This document shows positions 46,801-57,086 of a stretch of 64,000 bases of DNA, in pieces. Origin of the DNA: Euglena gracilis. Its lineage: Eukaryota; Euglenida; Euglenophyceae; Euglenales. The stretch lies in NCBI GenBank assembly GCA_039621445.1, contig CP154954.1:29754332-29818331 (forward strand), given 5' to 3'. The stretch's first letter is position 1. Every line of letters begins with the position of its first letter. The position numbers and the translations under genes were made by a program. The notes beneath the pieces were generated by a model, which did no database searches, was not told the origin of the DNA, and worked only from the letters and a program-made list of their open reading frames with translations.

Positions 46801-48099
46801 CCGTTCTGTGCCTGGAATCAGAAATAGAGACACCAGTGGTGATCTTTGCTTCGGACTGCCAAGGTAAATCAATTAGGAATGTCCAATAAATTAGGCAGGA
46901 ACGTCCCCGTTCCTAACCACCCCCCTGCCCTTCCAAAGCCCCTACCCTCACCCGGGTTCGCGCCGTACCAAACCCGCTTCTGACCTCGGGGGGGGGGGGG
47001 CAGTTGTCTGCCCCTCAGCATGGCCCCCGCCACCCTGCGGGCGGCCGGTTCATTCGGGTGAAGCTGGCGGACCACGACAAGGACAAAGGGGTGACCAGCC
47101 GGCCGTCGTCAGACCTCTACATCTGTAACCTGCCCGACTCCTGGTCGTACGCGGAGCTGCACTCCACGTTCGCCCGCTACGGGAAGGTGTACTCCTTGAC
47201 GATGTTCAAGGACTCTGAGACAGGTGCCTTGCTTGCGTGAAGATTCACGTGTCTGATCACTCAGCCGAATAAAGAGGCGTTGATTTAAATTCTTCCCATT
47301 TCCTGCAATGGGTTGGTGGAAGATTCTCAACCAAGTTTCAGGGATTAAAGAGTAGGGGTGATTTGTTTGAATTCGGTGAGATCTGGGAGTATTTAGTGGG
47401 GAGGGGGGGCAGGGCAGGGGTTTTGGAGATGCGGTAACACCAAAGCGAAAGTGAAACCAAGAGCCACCGAGCCCATGAGCAGTCTTGCACCAGAGCTGCA
47501 GCATTCTCCATTCCTTCCATCTGGTGGTTTTTTTGAATCTCCGATTTGTTTCCCCTTCCTTCCTCTGCACAGAGTTGTAAATATCATTTCTGACCTGCAA
47601 TGGCTGGAGATACATTTCCCTGGTCCATGCCATGCGTGCTCAGCTGGAGGAGTGGTGTTCAAGCTAACAATTTTTGCATATTTTATCATTGTCATTATCA
47701 TTTATTATTTTCGTATTGGAAAATGTGTGGTTTTGCATTCATTTTGTGTATTTTTGACCTCTCATTTTGCATTTTTTTTTTGCATTTTTGCAATTGCATT
47801 AAACGTATGTGCATGTTTTTTTTTTTTGCACTGTTTTGCCCCTTGCGTTGCTTATTTTGAGCTGCCTGGTTTCACCCCCCCCCCCCCGGTGTTCAGGGGG
47901 CAACATCGGCAGCGGCATGGTGCGTTACTCCTCCACCGCGGAGGCCACAGCAGCCATCCAGGGCCTCAACATGCTGCAGCTGCCCGGGATGGACCGCCCC
48001 ATCGAGGTGAAGTACGCCGAGAGCCGGGCGGAGAAGGACCGCCGCGTCGCGAACCGCATGGACAACGAAGAGGAGGATCAGGTCGATCCCTTCAAGTGA
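40636..48099 (+). CDS. Tandem-RRM RNA-binding protein, ELAV/CELF-like (gene model)
   Basis: Model: 40636-40814, 41839-42041, 44554-44822, 45016-45084, 46615 to about 46681, 47019-47223, 47897-48099, about 390 residues. The N-terminal part is proline/alanine-rich. RRM1 has RNP2 LYISNL and RNP1 GIGFVQYT. After a short linker (DHDKDKGVTSRPS), RRM2 has RNP2 LYICNL and RNP1 GSGMVRYS. The C-terminus is charged (AESRAEKDRR, EEEDQVDPFK, stop TGA). Two close RRMs with such a linker are typical of ELAV and CELF proteins, which bind U- or GU-rich RNA and control splicing, stability or translation. ELAV proteins and CELF proteins usually have a third RRM, which is not seen here. Uncertain points are the first exon, the joint between exons b and c (phases match only if b extends to 42,085), and the donor of exon 46,615. 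Confidence 0.8.
41839..42041 (+). CDS. RRM gene exon b: proline-rich segment
   Basis: The acceptor CAATACTCACACTCCAG leaves two bases that complete the phase-1 codon of exon a (GAA). It encodes LLDHIFTVASQSLTPLPPAV and a long Pro-rich stretch to GTLFSG. The donor is unresolved: GGG/GTCCCC (phase 0) where the duplicate copies start to diverge, or TGGAC/GTTCAT at 42,085, which gives the phase needed by the next exon. An intervening small exon is possible. Confidence 0.5.
44554..44822 (+). CDS. RRM gene exon c: RRM1 first half
   Basis: The acceptor is GCCCGGTTTACAG. It encodes LPPLPVAPAVPYTAPFPVG, then LQELNTGT and the start of RRM1: LYISNLPDRITKEG (RNP2 and helix 1), LKELFSAHGTVMSCRVARKQ (helix 1 to strand 2). 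The donor is GACCACG/GTGACTG, phase 1. It is the first exon outside the duplication. Confidence 0.85.
45016..45084 (+). CDS. RRM gene exon d: 69-nt exon with RNP1
   Basis: The acceptor CTGATTTTTTTTGAAG follows a T tract. It supplies two bases to the phase-1 codon from exon c and encodes EFHPELSQQWHDGIGFVQYT then TS, ending G/GTCCATT in phase 1. DGIGFVQYT is a clear RNP1. Without this exon RRM1 would lack its central strand. The part before DGIG makes the strand 2-3 loop longer than usual, so the acceptor could instead be the AG six codons before RNP1. Confidence 0.65.
45093..45155 (+). repeat. GT-rich repeat within an RRM-gene intron
   Basis: Interrupted TG dinucleotide repeats (TGTGTGAATGCATGTGTGCG and on) begin 8 bases after the donor of exon d. 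GU-rich RNA is the known binding preference of CELF proteins, which is of interest given the gene's identity. Confidence 0.8.
45430..45677 (+). CDS. Coding-like open frame inside an RRM-gene intron
   Basis: An open frame ending at TGA 45,675-45,677 reads TDSTKYAPPFLGGKNCHKND, then MASTINQKSLAKLAEHQRDE and FINQASLHPLLWVFHSAF. Its composition is protein-like and not repeat-derived. I recognise no domain. It could be an alternative 3' exon, a small nested gene or a transposon remnant. Confidence 0.25.
46059..46585. mobile_element. Element with G10-AAATTGATATC inverted ends
   Basis: The left end is GGGGGGGGGGAAATTGATATC (46,059-46,079) and the right end is its reverse complement, GATATCAATTT followed by ten C (46,565-46,585). 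GTTGTGCAG and TGCGTTGTG just outside are partly complementary. Inside each end lies a CCGCAATTTTT array (46,089-46,204 and 46,495-46,555). The 527-bp element ends 29 bp before the acceptor of the RRM exon at 46,615, so its C run lies close to that exon's pyrimidine tract. Confidence 0.65.
46615..46681 (+). CDS. RRM gene exon e: RRM1 helix 2
   Basis: The acceptor GGCCCCCTCCCAG is followed by two bases that complete the phase-1 codon from exon d. It encodes MAQAAVTAMNGMMVDDSQ, the helix-2 and A..A...(M/L)NG part of an RRM, continuing directly from GIGFVQYTTSG. The donor is not settled: GT after GGAATGATG (exon end 46,655, phase 0) fits the next exon in phase, while CAGAG/GTCACT (46,681) is a better-looking site but phase 2. 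Confidence 0.75.
47019..47223 (+). CDS. RRM gene exon f: RRM1 end, linker, RRM2 start
   Basis: The acceptor GTTGTCTGCCCCTCAG follows a G run. It encodes GGRFIRVKLADHD (strand 4 of RRM1), KDKGVTSRPS (linker), then DLYICNLPDSWSYAELHSTF and ARYGKVYSLTMFKDSET of RRM2. The donor is GAGACAG/GTGCCTT, phase 1. The residues between the acceptor and GGRF (HGPRHPA) are weakly supported. Confidence 0.88.
47897..48099 (+). CDS. RRM gene last exon: RRM2 second half and C-terminus
   Basis: The acceptor CCCGGTGTTCAG is preceded by a C run and its phase matches exon f exactly (SETG/GN). It encodes NIGSGMVRYSSTAEATAAIQ (RNP1 and helix 2), LNMLQLPGMDRPIEVKYAES, then RAEKDRRVANRMDNEEEDQV and DPFK, ending TGA 48,097-48,099. 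The charged tail after VKYAES resembles the end of CELF RRMs. No AATAAA was seen within about 150 bp downstream. Confidence 0.9.
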
Positions 48100-49539
48100 C
48101 TACCCTAGTCGGAGGTTCCCTTCAGACCCGCCTCCCTCGCGCTTGTCTCGGCCCGCCCACATTGCTTTCATTTAACCACGAGGTCCAAAGAATGAATCCA
48201 CTCAGGCATTTCTTGTGTACTTGCCTGGCTCAGTAATCGACCTGACCAGGTTTGGCATTTTCCCCCACTCTAGCCACTCTTCTAATTCCTCCTTCCCTTC
48301 CAGGGCGTAGCTTGAGAAAGTTTCCCCCCCCCCCCCGGTCCAGCCAGCAGCCTTTTTCCAGCCAGCAGCCTGTTTCCAGCCCCGGACCCCCCTCCCCCGC
48401 TCAACGAGGTTTATTTGTTTCCAGCCGCCCTCTGCAGCTGGATGGCAACTGATTTTTCGCCATTGGGTGCAAAACGGGCAAAAGTGGGTCAAAAATGGGC
48501 AAAATGGGTCAAAATGGGCGAAAATGGGTCGGAAAAGGGCTGGTCATGGCAAATATGGTCAAAAATCGCATTTTTCTTGCATAATTGGCAGTTTTTTTGG
48601 ACATTTTTTTGCGATTCCGATTTTTTTGGTACCCGGTTCGACCCCAGGTCGGGCCCAGTTCCCGCCCGGGACCCGGCGGAGGGGGGGATCAGCCAGCAGC
48701 CTTTTTCCAGCCAGCCATAATTTTCCAGCCTCTGAGCTTGACCCCCCTGTGTGCACTGTGGCCGTTTTGAGCTTGCCCCCCCCTCGGGGGGGGGGAGTCG
48801 ATGAAAAACGCCCTGCTCCCTTCCCTGGTATTTTGCTTTAACCAAAATTTTATGGTGAGATGGCGCCACTTCCATCTCTTTCAAATGTTCACTCCTTGCA
48901 GCCACTCCCCCAGCCGGAGCCCCCTCGGTGGAATGAATACCAATGGCCTCCAAGGCTGTCCGCCCCCCAGACAAAAAGGTCCGAAGCAGACAATTTTTTA
49001 AGCACTGGCCGACCCCCCCCCCCCCCCGGGGGTGGGTGACTGGTTTTTTCGGAGGGGGGGTCGCCTGGGGAGGGGGGGGTCGGCAAAAAATTACTAAAGT
49101 GACCCGGCGCCGAAGGCGCCGGAAAATTTTTTTGGGCCTTTTTTGCATGTTTTGGGTCAAATTTCCTTTGGATTCCAGAGTGGCCGACCCCCCCCCCCCC
49201 CGGGGGGGGAGTGTCTGACTGGTTTCCTGAAAAAAGTGACTGACTGGTTTTTCAAAAAGTGGAGTGACCCCCCTCCCCCCCGGGGTCGGTAAAAAAATTG
49301 TATGGTCCGAAGGTGGGAAAGGCCCATACGATGTCCAATGTGATGCCCATTGAAGATTCTGAACCCCTCCCTAATGAAGGTTTGGGGAGGGTCTTTGACA
49401 TCAGCCCCCTGTGATATTTACCCCATTGAAATCAGGGTGTTTGATTTTTTTTTTTACAATGGAAATGCCCTCTGTGAATAAGGCGGTAGCTTGTGTCAAA
49501 TATGCCCAAGTTCGCTCCCCACCCCTACTCGGAACCTAA
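48100..49539. other. Repeat-rich stretch after the RRM gene
   Basis: It holds CCAGCAGCCTTTTTCCAGCC motifs (48,349-48,395 and 48,697-48,720), an AAAATGGGC(G/A) simple repeat, a TTTTTTGGTACCCGGTTCGA block (48,622-48,690) related to 51,742-51,800, C(n)G(n) junctions (48,777-48,793; 49,014-49,030; 49,190-49,208) and a CCGGCGCCGAAGGCGCCGG hairpin (49,104-49,122) followed by A4T7. No coding exon is supported. Confidence 0.5.
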
Positions 49540-49690
49540 CATTGCATTACATTGCATTACGTTATGTTGCATTGCATTGCATTGCATTGCATTGCATTGC
49601 ATTGCATTGCATTACATTACATTCATTACATAGCATCATATCACATCATATCACATTTCATTACATTACAATACATGGCACTACATTACA
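49540..49690 (+). repeat. CATTG/CATTA pentamer microsatellite
   Basis: Tandem ATTGC/ATTAC pentamers grade into TCACATCATA-like degenerate units. It lies just upstream of the exon at 49,826. Confidence 0.9.
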
Positions 49691-49825
49691 CGTACATTTC
49701 AACCCCCCACACTCGCCAACTTGTCATGCGGACAGTTTCCTGGCTCCCGTCGTTGCTGCTGGTTTCCGTCATTGTGGCTGAGATACCTGGACCTGGACGA
49801 ACGGCCTTGAACCCAGCCCACCCAG

Positions 49826-50033
49826 CGGCCGCCCCCCGCCGAGAGCAGCAGCAGCGGTGGTGGCAGCAGCGGCCAGCTGGCCACCCCGCCGAACGTACCA
49901 GCGCAGGACATGGCGGCGGTGCAGGCGTTCTCCCGCATCATGAACCTGAACGCAACAACAGGCAACGCGAAGCAAAGCCTGATGTGCCTGAACAATGGGC
50001 TGCAGCTCCGGTGTGCAGATGCCTCGCTTGCAG
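49826..50033 (+). CDS. Probable coding exon, unrecognised gene
   Basis: The frame beginning after CCCACCCAG (an alternative acceptor 9 bases upstream, ending 49,816, keeps the same frame) encodes a Pro start, a Ser/Gly run (ESSSSGGGSSGQLATPPNVP), then AQDMAAVQAFSRIMNLNATT and GNAKQSLMCLNNGLQLRCAD, ending GCTTGCAG/GTGTTTC in phase 1. Codon choice and composition resemble the RRM exons. No domain is recognised. It is framed by pentamer microsatellites on both sides. A next exon in matching phase could be 50,736-50,788 or 56,880-57,051. Confidence 0.5.
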
Positions 50034-50044
50034 GTGTTTCTTGA

Positions 50045-50121
50045 CCTTACCTTACCTTACCTTACTTTACCTTACCTTACCTTACCTTACCTTACCTTTC
50101 CTCACCTTACCTTACCTTACC
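50045..50121 (+). repeat. CCTTA pentamer microsatellite
   Basis: About fifteen CCTTA units with rare variants start 12 bases after the splice donor of the preceding exon. Confidence 0.9.
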
Positions 50122-50735
50122 CCCTCGATGGAGGTCCAGCCAGCCAAAACCTTTTTTCCAGCAGCTACCAGCCAGGCTGCGGACTCGGGGGGGGGGGGGA
50201 GCTGAAATGGGCTTTACCTCAAAAATTTTCTGTGCAAAGCTCCAGAAATTATTTAAAAAGTTTTTTAAAAAAATTGTCAAAAATGGCATTTTTGAGAAAC
50301 TTGTGAAAATGAATTGCAAATTATTTATCAAATCATATGAATTTTGGCTATTCTTTTCTGGTGGAAAGCAGAAAAGAAGAAAGTTTTTCTGGCTCCAGAG
50401 GGTTGAACCCCCCCCCCCCAGCCCGGGGTGGTCGGACCGCCCCCTCCCCTCCCCCGTGCAAAACCAACGCTCGCTTACGGCCCTGCCCGAGGGTGTCTGG
50501 CCAAAATTATACTTTGCCAGAAAAATCGACCCTCAAAAATACTGCCAAAATGGGCAGAGAACCTTAGGTAATCTTTCAGCATCCTGTTTACAACAGGTTT
50601 TGAAACCACTGGGATTTTCTTTGGCTAATGCCAGAGGAAAAAAATCCCTGAACACAACAGCAAACTATCAAAGTGGGTACAGCAAACATTTTGCGTAACA
50701 CAAACGCCTCCGTTATTTGGCCTTCTCTGCCACAG

Positions 50736-50788
50736 GGGTGAAGTGGACCCAGCCGCTGATCATACAGATGACACCAGCCAGGACCTGA
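50736..50788 (+). CDS. Possible short terminal exon
   Basis: The acceptor GGCCTTCTCTGCCACAG is followed by a frame in the phase left by the 49,826 exon, reading GVKWTQPLIIQMTPART and stop TGA. A second frame through the same place (EVDPAADHTDDTSQDLMGVL) is also open to a GT donor but is in a different phase. Confidence 0.25.
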
Positions 50789-51957
50789 TGGGCGTGCTTT
50801 GCTCTGGTAGGGGGTACCCCACATGTCCAGTAGAAATTTTCACATATTCCAAAACCTCTGCAGGGGATTTTGCGAACGAAAAAGGAAAGAATATCAGTTT
50901 GGGGATGTACATAGGCAGGCCATTGTTTAAGCGGAAGAGGACCCCACCCTGCACCTTGGGAGCGGGGTCCAGCCATCAGCAGTTTTATCTCCAGCCAGCA
51001 ACTTTTTCCAGCCCCTCCTCCCCTGGACGCTTTTTTTTTCAAGCTGCCTTTTGGGCGGCTGGCAGCAGGGGGGGGAATATGCAACTTGCATGATTTGCTT
51101 TTTTTTACATAATCAGGTTTTCCCGAAATTTGCTTTTTTTGCATTTTTTTTGCATTTTTTTTTTGCGTAAAATATTTTGCCTGGAAATTTTTTTTGTAGT
51201 TGGTCGCCATGTCATGTTTTGTCTCTGGTCCCTCTGCAGTTGCCTGGCGTCTTTGATACTTTCACCCTATTAAAAGGCAGCTTTGCAGAGGAGTGAATGT
51301 TTTCCGAGTTTGTTTTTGTCATTTTTATTGATGTTCAATGGTGACCTGGAGGGACGATTTGCTTAGACTGAACGTGCAGGTGCCATTCATGTTGATTTTC
51401 AAAGCTTCAGTGCTTGCCATTGTCTTCCAGGAGGTCTTCTTTGTGAACCATTGACAGGTGTTTACGGATTTTAGGCAGAAAAACTCTATTATATTCCAGC
51501 CTTTTCTCAGGGGTTTTATGCAAGTTGCATTTTTTTTGCATTTTTTGCATTTTTTTGACTTGCATAATTCGAAGGGCCAAGTTGCATACCCCCCCCCCCC
51601 TGCTGGAAGGTAACGGAATCTCTGATTTCGGAGTGCAAAAAAATGGCGAAAATATGGGCAAAATAAGTCAGAATTTGGCTGGCCGGGGCATATTTTGGGT
51701 CAAAATAGGTTTTTTTTGGAGGGCATTTTTGCAGGTTCGATTTTTTTGTACCCAGTTCGACCCTGGTTCAGGTCCAGTTCCAGCTGGGGGAGGGGGGGGT
51801 CAGCAGCCTTTTCCCAGCAAGCCCAAACTTTCGGTCTGGACCCCCAGTCAAGGAAGGGAGGGAGGCACCAGGGGGTATTGCTTTAAGCAGGGCGGTCCAT
51901 AAGGGACGGGATTTTTTTTTTTTAGTTAAGGACCGCCCCCTTGAGGACCGCCCCCCC
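50789..51957. other. Mostly non-coding; one weak exon candidate
   Basis: Simple TTTTTTGCATTTTTT repeats, CCAGC motifs, and a TTTTTTGTACCCAGTTCGAC block related to 48,622. At 51,240-51,296, after CCCTCTGCAG, a phase-0 frame reads LPGVFDTFTLLKGSFAEE and ends TGA. It could be a last exon but nothing links it to an upstream one. Confidence 0.35.
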
Positions 51958-52352
51958 CAGCACCAATTTTTGGACCCGAAAAAATTTTTCCGGCGCTTTT
52001 GGCGCCGGGTGTTTTTTTTTTGACCCATTTTGGGAGGTCCCCCCAAAAACCCCTCAAAACCCCATTTTTTCCCCACCTTCCAAAGATTCAAAATTTTCTC
52101 AACAATTCATTTTGAGAGTTTTTAGAAGCAAAAAAAAGCCATTGAAAATCCAAAAAAACTTCCAAGAGAAAAATTGTCAGTAAAATTCTGACTGTGCCAA
52201 AATTTGGTCCACTTTTTTTGACCTTCGTTATTTTCCACCCCCCCTCCTAAAAAATACCAAATTTAACCCTGAAATTGTTAAATTTTTTTTGTGAAAAAAA
52301 TGTGGTTTTCCATCAAAAAATCATGTATTTTGGGCTCATTTTTCAAAAAAAC
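51958..52352 (+). repeat. ~390-bp dispersed repeat, first copy
   Basis: Shares with 53,489-53,860 the order: CACCAATTTTTG, CCTTCCAAA, AGCCATTGAAAATCCAAAAA, GTCAGTAAAATTC, a CCCCCTCCTAA block, and GTGGTTTTCCATCAAAAAA. Includes the CCGGCGCTTTTGGCGCCGG hairpin (51,990-52,008), which is missing from the second copy. Confidence 0.75.
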
Positions 52353-53488
52353 AGGGTCGACCCCCCCACCTCCCGGTTGGGGGGGGGGTCGACCCCCCCC
52401 ACCAGGCCTTCCCGTTCTGCCCTGGCCTGCCCCGAAAAAGACCATACACACCTCTCCCCTCTTCCCCTGGAAGTTGGCAACGAGCCCAAACAATCACTTA
52501 GTCATTGATCAACCCCCTCCCTTGCACATTGTGTAAATTGCCCAAAAATTTTGACGCTCTGTAAACGGAAGAGGAAGCGGAAAACCGCTTCCAAAAAAAG
52601 GGCTGTTTTTTTGAGGTTCCTGGAAGAGGTCTGGCCGAAAGTACTGGGTCATTTGGAGATGATGGGGGAAACCCTGTGAAAAAAAAAAACAGAAGAATGC
52701 AAAGAAGCGGTTTTCTGCTTCCTCAACCCAACAAAATAATTTTTGAACAGATCACTACAACAGAAGAAGAATACCACTGAACAATCTGAATAGGAAACTA
52801 CACTGCATTCACTGAAACATCAAACAGTCAATGTTGTATGTTGGTGAGTTGTACATTTTACATGTTGCAACAAAAGACGGTCAAAGTTGGCCAAAATTTG
52901 GTCAAACTTCTTTGGCCAAATTTTTGGCAATTTTGGGTCATTTCGGTTAACTCTTGGCAAAATGGTGGCCAAAAAAGTGACAAACAGTCAGGCCAATTGG
53001 CCGAAAGTACCAGCGGATTTTGGATTTTTGGAAGGGGGGTAAGGTGGTAGGGGGGGGGGTCCTCCCACCCCCCCCAGTTTCGGAAGGGTGTCCCCCCCTC
53101 CTCCTCTGCGGAGGCAAAAAAAAAATCGCGCTGGGAGTGCACTTTAGGACTTTTTTTGAGGCTAAACATGAAATTTTGGCAAAATGGCCAAAAATGACCA
53201 TAAATCGGGACAGGTGGAGAGTTGTCAGAAAATCAATATACTGTTAGATAGTGCTTTTTAAGGGCTTCAATTTAGGTATTAGTCATTTCTTTTGATTCTC
53301 CACCATTTTTGAGAAATTTCAGAAAAATTGACCTTTTGACCCCCCAAAAAGCGGCCGAAATTTTCGGCGACCGAAAACTGGAGATGGGCCGGCCCCCCCC
53401 CCCCAGTTTCAGAAGGGGTCCCCCCCCCTCGGAGATTCCCATACAACCCTGCCCCCCCCCCCCACCTCTTCCCGTATTTCCGGGAGCA
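52353..53488. other. No gene seen
   Basis: C- and G-run blocks (52,359-52,402; 53,035-53,110; 53,390-53,465) containing repeated CCCCAGTTTC(G/A)GAAGGG segments, separated by plain AT-rich sequence. No coding frame is supported. Confidence 0.4.
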
Positions 53489-53860
53489 CCAATTTTTGTA
53501 CCCCGAAATTTTTTGACCTATTTTGGGACCCGAAATGGGGATCCCCCCCCAAAACCCCGCAAACCCCATTTTTTTTTCACACCTTCCAAAATTTCAACAT
53601 TTCTCAAAATTTTGACTTTGAGAGGTTTTTGAAGCAAAAAAATGCCATTGAAAATCCAAAAAATTCCCAAAGAGAAAAACTCTCAGTAAAATTCGAATGC
53701 TCCAAAAGTTGGTCCTATTTTTTGACCTGCATTTTTTTGATCCCCCTCCTAATAACTAACAATTTTCAACCCTAAAATTTTGGAGATTTTTTTTTTTTGG
53801 TGAAAATGTGGTTTTCCATCAAAAAACGATGTATTTTGGGTTCATTTTTCAAAGTAATTT
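53489..53860 (+). repeat. ~370-bp dispersed repeat, second copy
   Basis: Diverged copy of 51,958-52,352 in the same orientation, about 1.5 kb away. Confidence 0.75.
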
Positions 53861-55020
53861 TCAAAAAAGTTCCCCGACCAAAATCCTTATTTTTCGGTTG
53901 AAGTGTATTGGGACAGAATTTTTTTTGCTTAAGGACCGCCCTGGCTTTAAGGCGTAAATTTTCAGATTTTCAAGGTTTTTTAAGGCGGGTTTTAAGGGTT
54001 TTAAGGTTCCCAAAGGCATTTTTCAAAATTTTAAGGCGTCTGTTTTCCAAGGGAAGTCCACCCGGCATCAAACGTCCAAAATCCATCCAAAAACGAAAAA
54101 TTCGTAAACCTCGTTTTTTCGAGTTTGGGTGGGTAGAGAATGTTCCAGCGATGCCAGAAATTCTTTTTTCCCCTGGAGTTGGCTTGTTTTGCCCAGATTT
54201 TGCAAGCTCATTTTCTGCTTGAATTTCAAAAAATTTGCCAAATGATTTTCTTTTAAGGTTCTTGAACGTTTTTAAGGCGTTTTGGCCAAAAAACTTAAGG
54301 CTTTTTTAAAGGTCTTAAAAAAAATAACCCCTGGGAGGCACCCCTCACCTACAGCCAGGCCCCCTCCTTACATTAAACCGTGTCCTCCACCATTCAGCAC
54401 ACCAGTTGCAACTTTGTGGGAACGTTTTAAAGAATATGAAAACTGCTTTGCACGTTGAAATGAAAATGCATGCTTTCAAGCGTTCCTTTTTCAGATTTGT
54501 CGATTTCATCTGATGCATTTTCCTCTCATGTTTCTTTGTAAATAAGGATTTGGCATTCAAAGCAAATGAATAAAATATATCACAGAAATAATTGAGCGAA
54601 ACTGGGGCGTCGCTAGCAGCCTTTGCCCCCCCCTGGGGCCGGGAACTGGGACCCCATTTTTTTGAAATCTGACAGATTTTTGCCCCAAAAGTACCCAAAA
54701 TCGCATTTTTTGTGGTCAATATTGGTGGGAGGTAATTTCTCTGTTGACCTTGAAAAGGCTCACAATACAGAAACTGCAGAAAAATAGGGGAACTGCAAGA
54801 AATGCACTCAGGATTACTGCAGGGCCACAGGGGGATAAGAAACGCTTCCAAAATTAAATCCAGGCTGGATAAATCAAAATTTGAATAGCATAGTGCTTTT
54901 CTACCAGAGTTCAACCCCGGAAGGTGGGAGGGTCCGGACTCCTTCAAATTGTCATTGCCCCCCCCCCCTTCTGGCTCTGGGGTGTGGCATTGGGGAATGA
55001 GGCGGCCTCGGGCCTGCCAG
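53861..55020. other. No gene seen on the plus strand
   Basis: TTTTAAGG(C/G) simple repeats (53,960-54,320), then mixed sequence. A 250-codon minus-strand frame crosses 54,345-55,097, but it overlaps the better-supported plus-strand exon at 55,021 and shows no family resemblance. Confidence 0.35.
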
Positions 55021-55115
55021 GGAGGTGTCAGCGGCGGAGGACTACTCGAACCCGCCGGGGTTCCCCAGCCGAAAGCCGGGCAAAGGGGGCGGCTCACTGT
55101 GGGACCGAGTGCAGG
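55021..55115 (+). CDS. Probable coding exon of an unrecognised gene
   Basis: After GGGCCTGCCAG, one base completes a codon and the frame reads EVSAAEDYSNPPGFPSRKPG then KGGGSLWDRVQ, ending CAGG/GTGTGTA in phase 1. It is rich in Pro, Gly and Ser with a single Trp. The phase and the Gly codon at the joint fit the next exon at 56,880. Function unknown. Confidence 0.5.
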
Positions 55116-56879
55116 GTGTGTACCCCTCAGCCTCGCCCTGCTCCTGTCGCTGCTTGACGCTGTCCCAATGCCCGCCCTGTCCCAACCCCTGTCGGTCGTG
55201 GTGGCTCTCCTCGTTAGGGGCTTCGTCTTTAGACAGGCTGGATTTCAAGTGTGGATAACCTGGGTGCCCCAAGGTCAGACCAGGGTGCCCCAAGGCACCC
55301 TGACCTGATCCTCCCATCTGGGGGGGGGGTTATGGTCAATCTGGTTCTCTTGGTTCTCTTGCGCTCTGACACCTCCTGGACTCTTATCTTGTTGCTGTTC
55401 TGGCTCTGTCGTTTGATTGTGGCTGGGCCGCATCCACTTTTTTCCAGATTGTTGAACATGCCAATTTCGTGTTCCCCCCTCCCTCACCACTAGCGTCAAT
55501 GCTAGTCCCGCACAGTTTACAATTAGAAGCAATATATTGAAGTGTAACCCTGGGTTTTGAAAATCTGCTACAACCTCCAATTTCCCCCTCGTTTCAACAT
55601 TTTCCCCATTGTCATCAGGTCTGGCTCACCCCTATATATGACTAGGCACCAGCAAATATTCACAACACATCCTGAACAGCTTCCGACATCGGAGCACAGT
55701 TTTTTCCTGCACCGTCCCCTGTAGTACAGCAGCCACCACAGCACACCGTTTCCCATCGCACCACAATCACATCCCCCATCAAGGCACCACGCAACACATT
55801 TTAGTTCAGGGAAAAAGATGCCTCCTCATGATTCTGTTCTGGTGTGCTGCCAGTCCTCTCTTTGCGCTGAAATTTTTTTGGAATTTTTTTTTACAAATCT
55901 TTACCCCAAAAGTTCCAAAGGTCCTGCACAAAAAGCGCCGGGGTGAAAATTTGGCCTTTTTGGCCGTGGTCCCACCCCACCCATTTGACCAGGGGGGGTT
56001 CCAAACCCACCCGTCCCACCCCCTTTTATAAAAAACCCTGGGGAGAGGTCAACGTCCCCACCAGGCACTCCTGCACAGGGAATGCCCCCACACCGTGCGC
56101 ACCGCGTGTGACACCGCGTTCACCGTGTGGCGCACCACGTGGCGCATCACGTACACTGTGTGAGAAGAACCATTCCCATTTGTAAAATTTTCACAAATTT
56201 TTACCGAACCCTATTTTCTGGTTCTTTTTTTTTTGCTGGTTTCTTACAAATCGGCCACTTTTGGCTGTTCTGAGCCACTTTTTGGCCATTTTAGGCCACT
56301 TTTGGCCACCTTCGGCCATTTTGGGTTGCATTTGGCAATTAAGGTCAACCTTTGGCCCGTTTTCAGCCACCTTTTTTTTGGCCCATTTTTCACTGTTTTG
56401 GCTGCTTCTGGCGTTTTTGTCCATCTGTGGCTATTTTGGACCACTTTTTTGCTGCATTTAGCAGCTTTTTTTTTTGTACAGATGATGTGGCCATTGTCAT
56501 AGACATGTTGAGATGTGGTGGAAACACCACTCAATTTTGGCCAAAAAAAGACAGGTAAAATGACCAAAGTCACCCCATATTGCAATCATTTTCACGGGTG
56601 GTTCTTCTTTCAAAAAGTCATTTTAGTTTTTATAAGATTCTTGTCCCACAGTGCCACACAACGTTGATGCTGCAGTGCAGAAACATCACCACGCCCTACC
56701 CACAACCCATTGTCGATGGTTGCAGTTCCTACAGACTGTTGCCCAGTATTGCACTCATGTACAATTATAAATATCGGAACATCTCGCAGTTTGTCAAATC
56801 ATTGGTCGTCGGATGTGCACCCCATCAGCAACAAAATTCCCGGTTGCCAAGACACTCATCCCCCTCCCCCCCTCTGCAG
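55116..56879. other. Intron-like stretch with simple repeats
   Basis: It contains degenerate ACCGCGTGTG/CACCACGTGGCGC units (56,093-56,161) and a run of GGCCACTTTTGGC-type units (56,236-56,465). No further exon was identified. Confidence 0.4.
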
Positions 56880-57050
56880 GTGTCCTGCCGGGCCCTGCTG
56901 ATATTGGCAACGAGGGTCCCCAGGCACTGTACAAGGGTAACCCACAACAGGCACAGCCACCTACCCAAGGCAACCCAGAGGACTGGGGCGGTCCCCCTAT
57001 GCCCTCTGGTGTTTTCAATGACATCAACAAGGACAATAATTCGGACAACT

Positions 57051-57051
<1 letters not shown>
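56880..57051 (+). CDS. Probable coding exon, Pro/Gln/Asn-rich
   Basis: The acceptor CCCCCCTCTGCAG is followed by two bases that complete the phase-1 Gly of the 55,021 exon. It encodes VLPGPADIGNEGPQALYKGN, then PQQAQPPTQGNPEDWGGPPM and PSGVFNDINKDNNSDN, ending at GACAACTG/GTGTGTG in phase 2. The low-complexity Q/P/N/G character with isolated Trp residues next to Gly or Asn resembles intrinsically disordered regions of RNA-associated proteins, but I cannot assign a family. Confidence 0.55.

Positions 57052-57086
<35 letters not shown>

Noticed and set aside
49552-50205. 217-codon frame with a signal-peptide-like MRTVSWLPSLLLVSV segment
   Set aside because: It is built from pentamer microsatellites on both sides, and the alternative frame over 49,826-50,033 is far more protein-like and has a splice donor.
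54345-55097. 250-codon minus-strand open frame
   Set aside because: It overlaps the phase-consistent plus-strand exon at 55,021 and has no recognisable family features.
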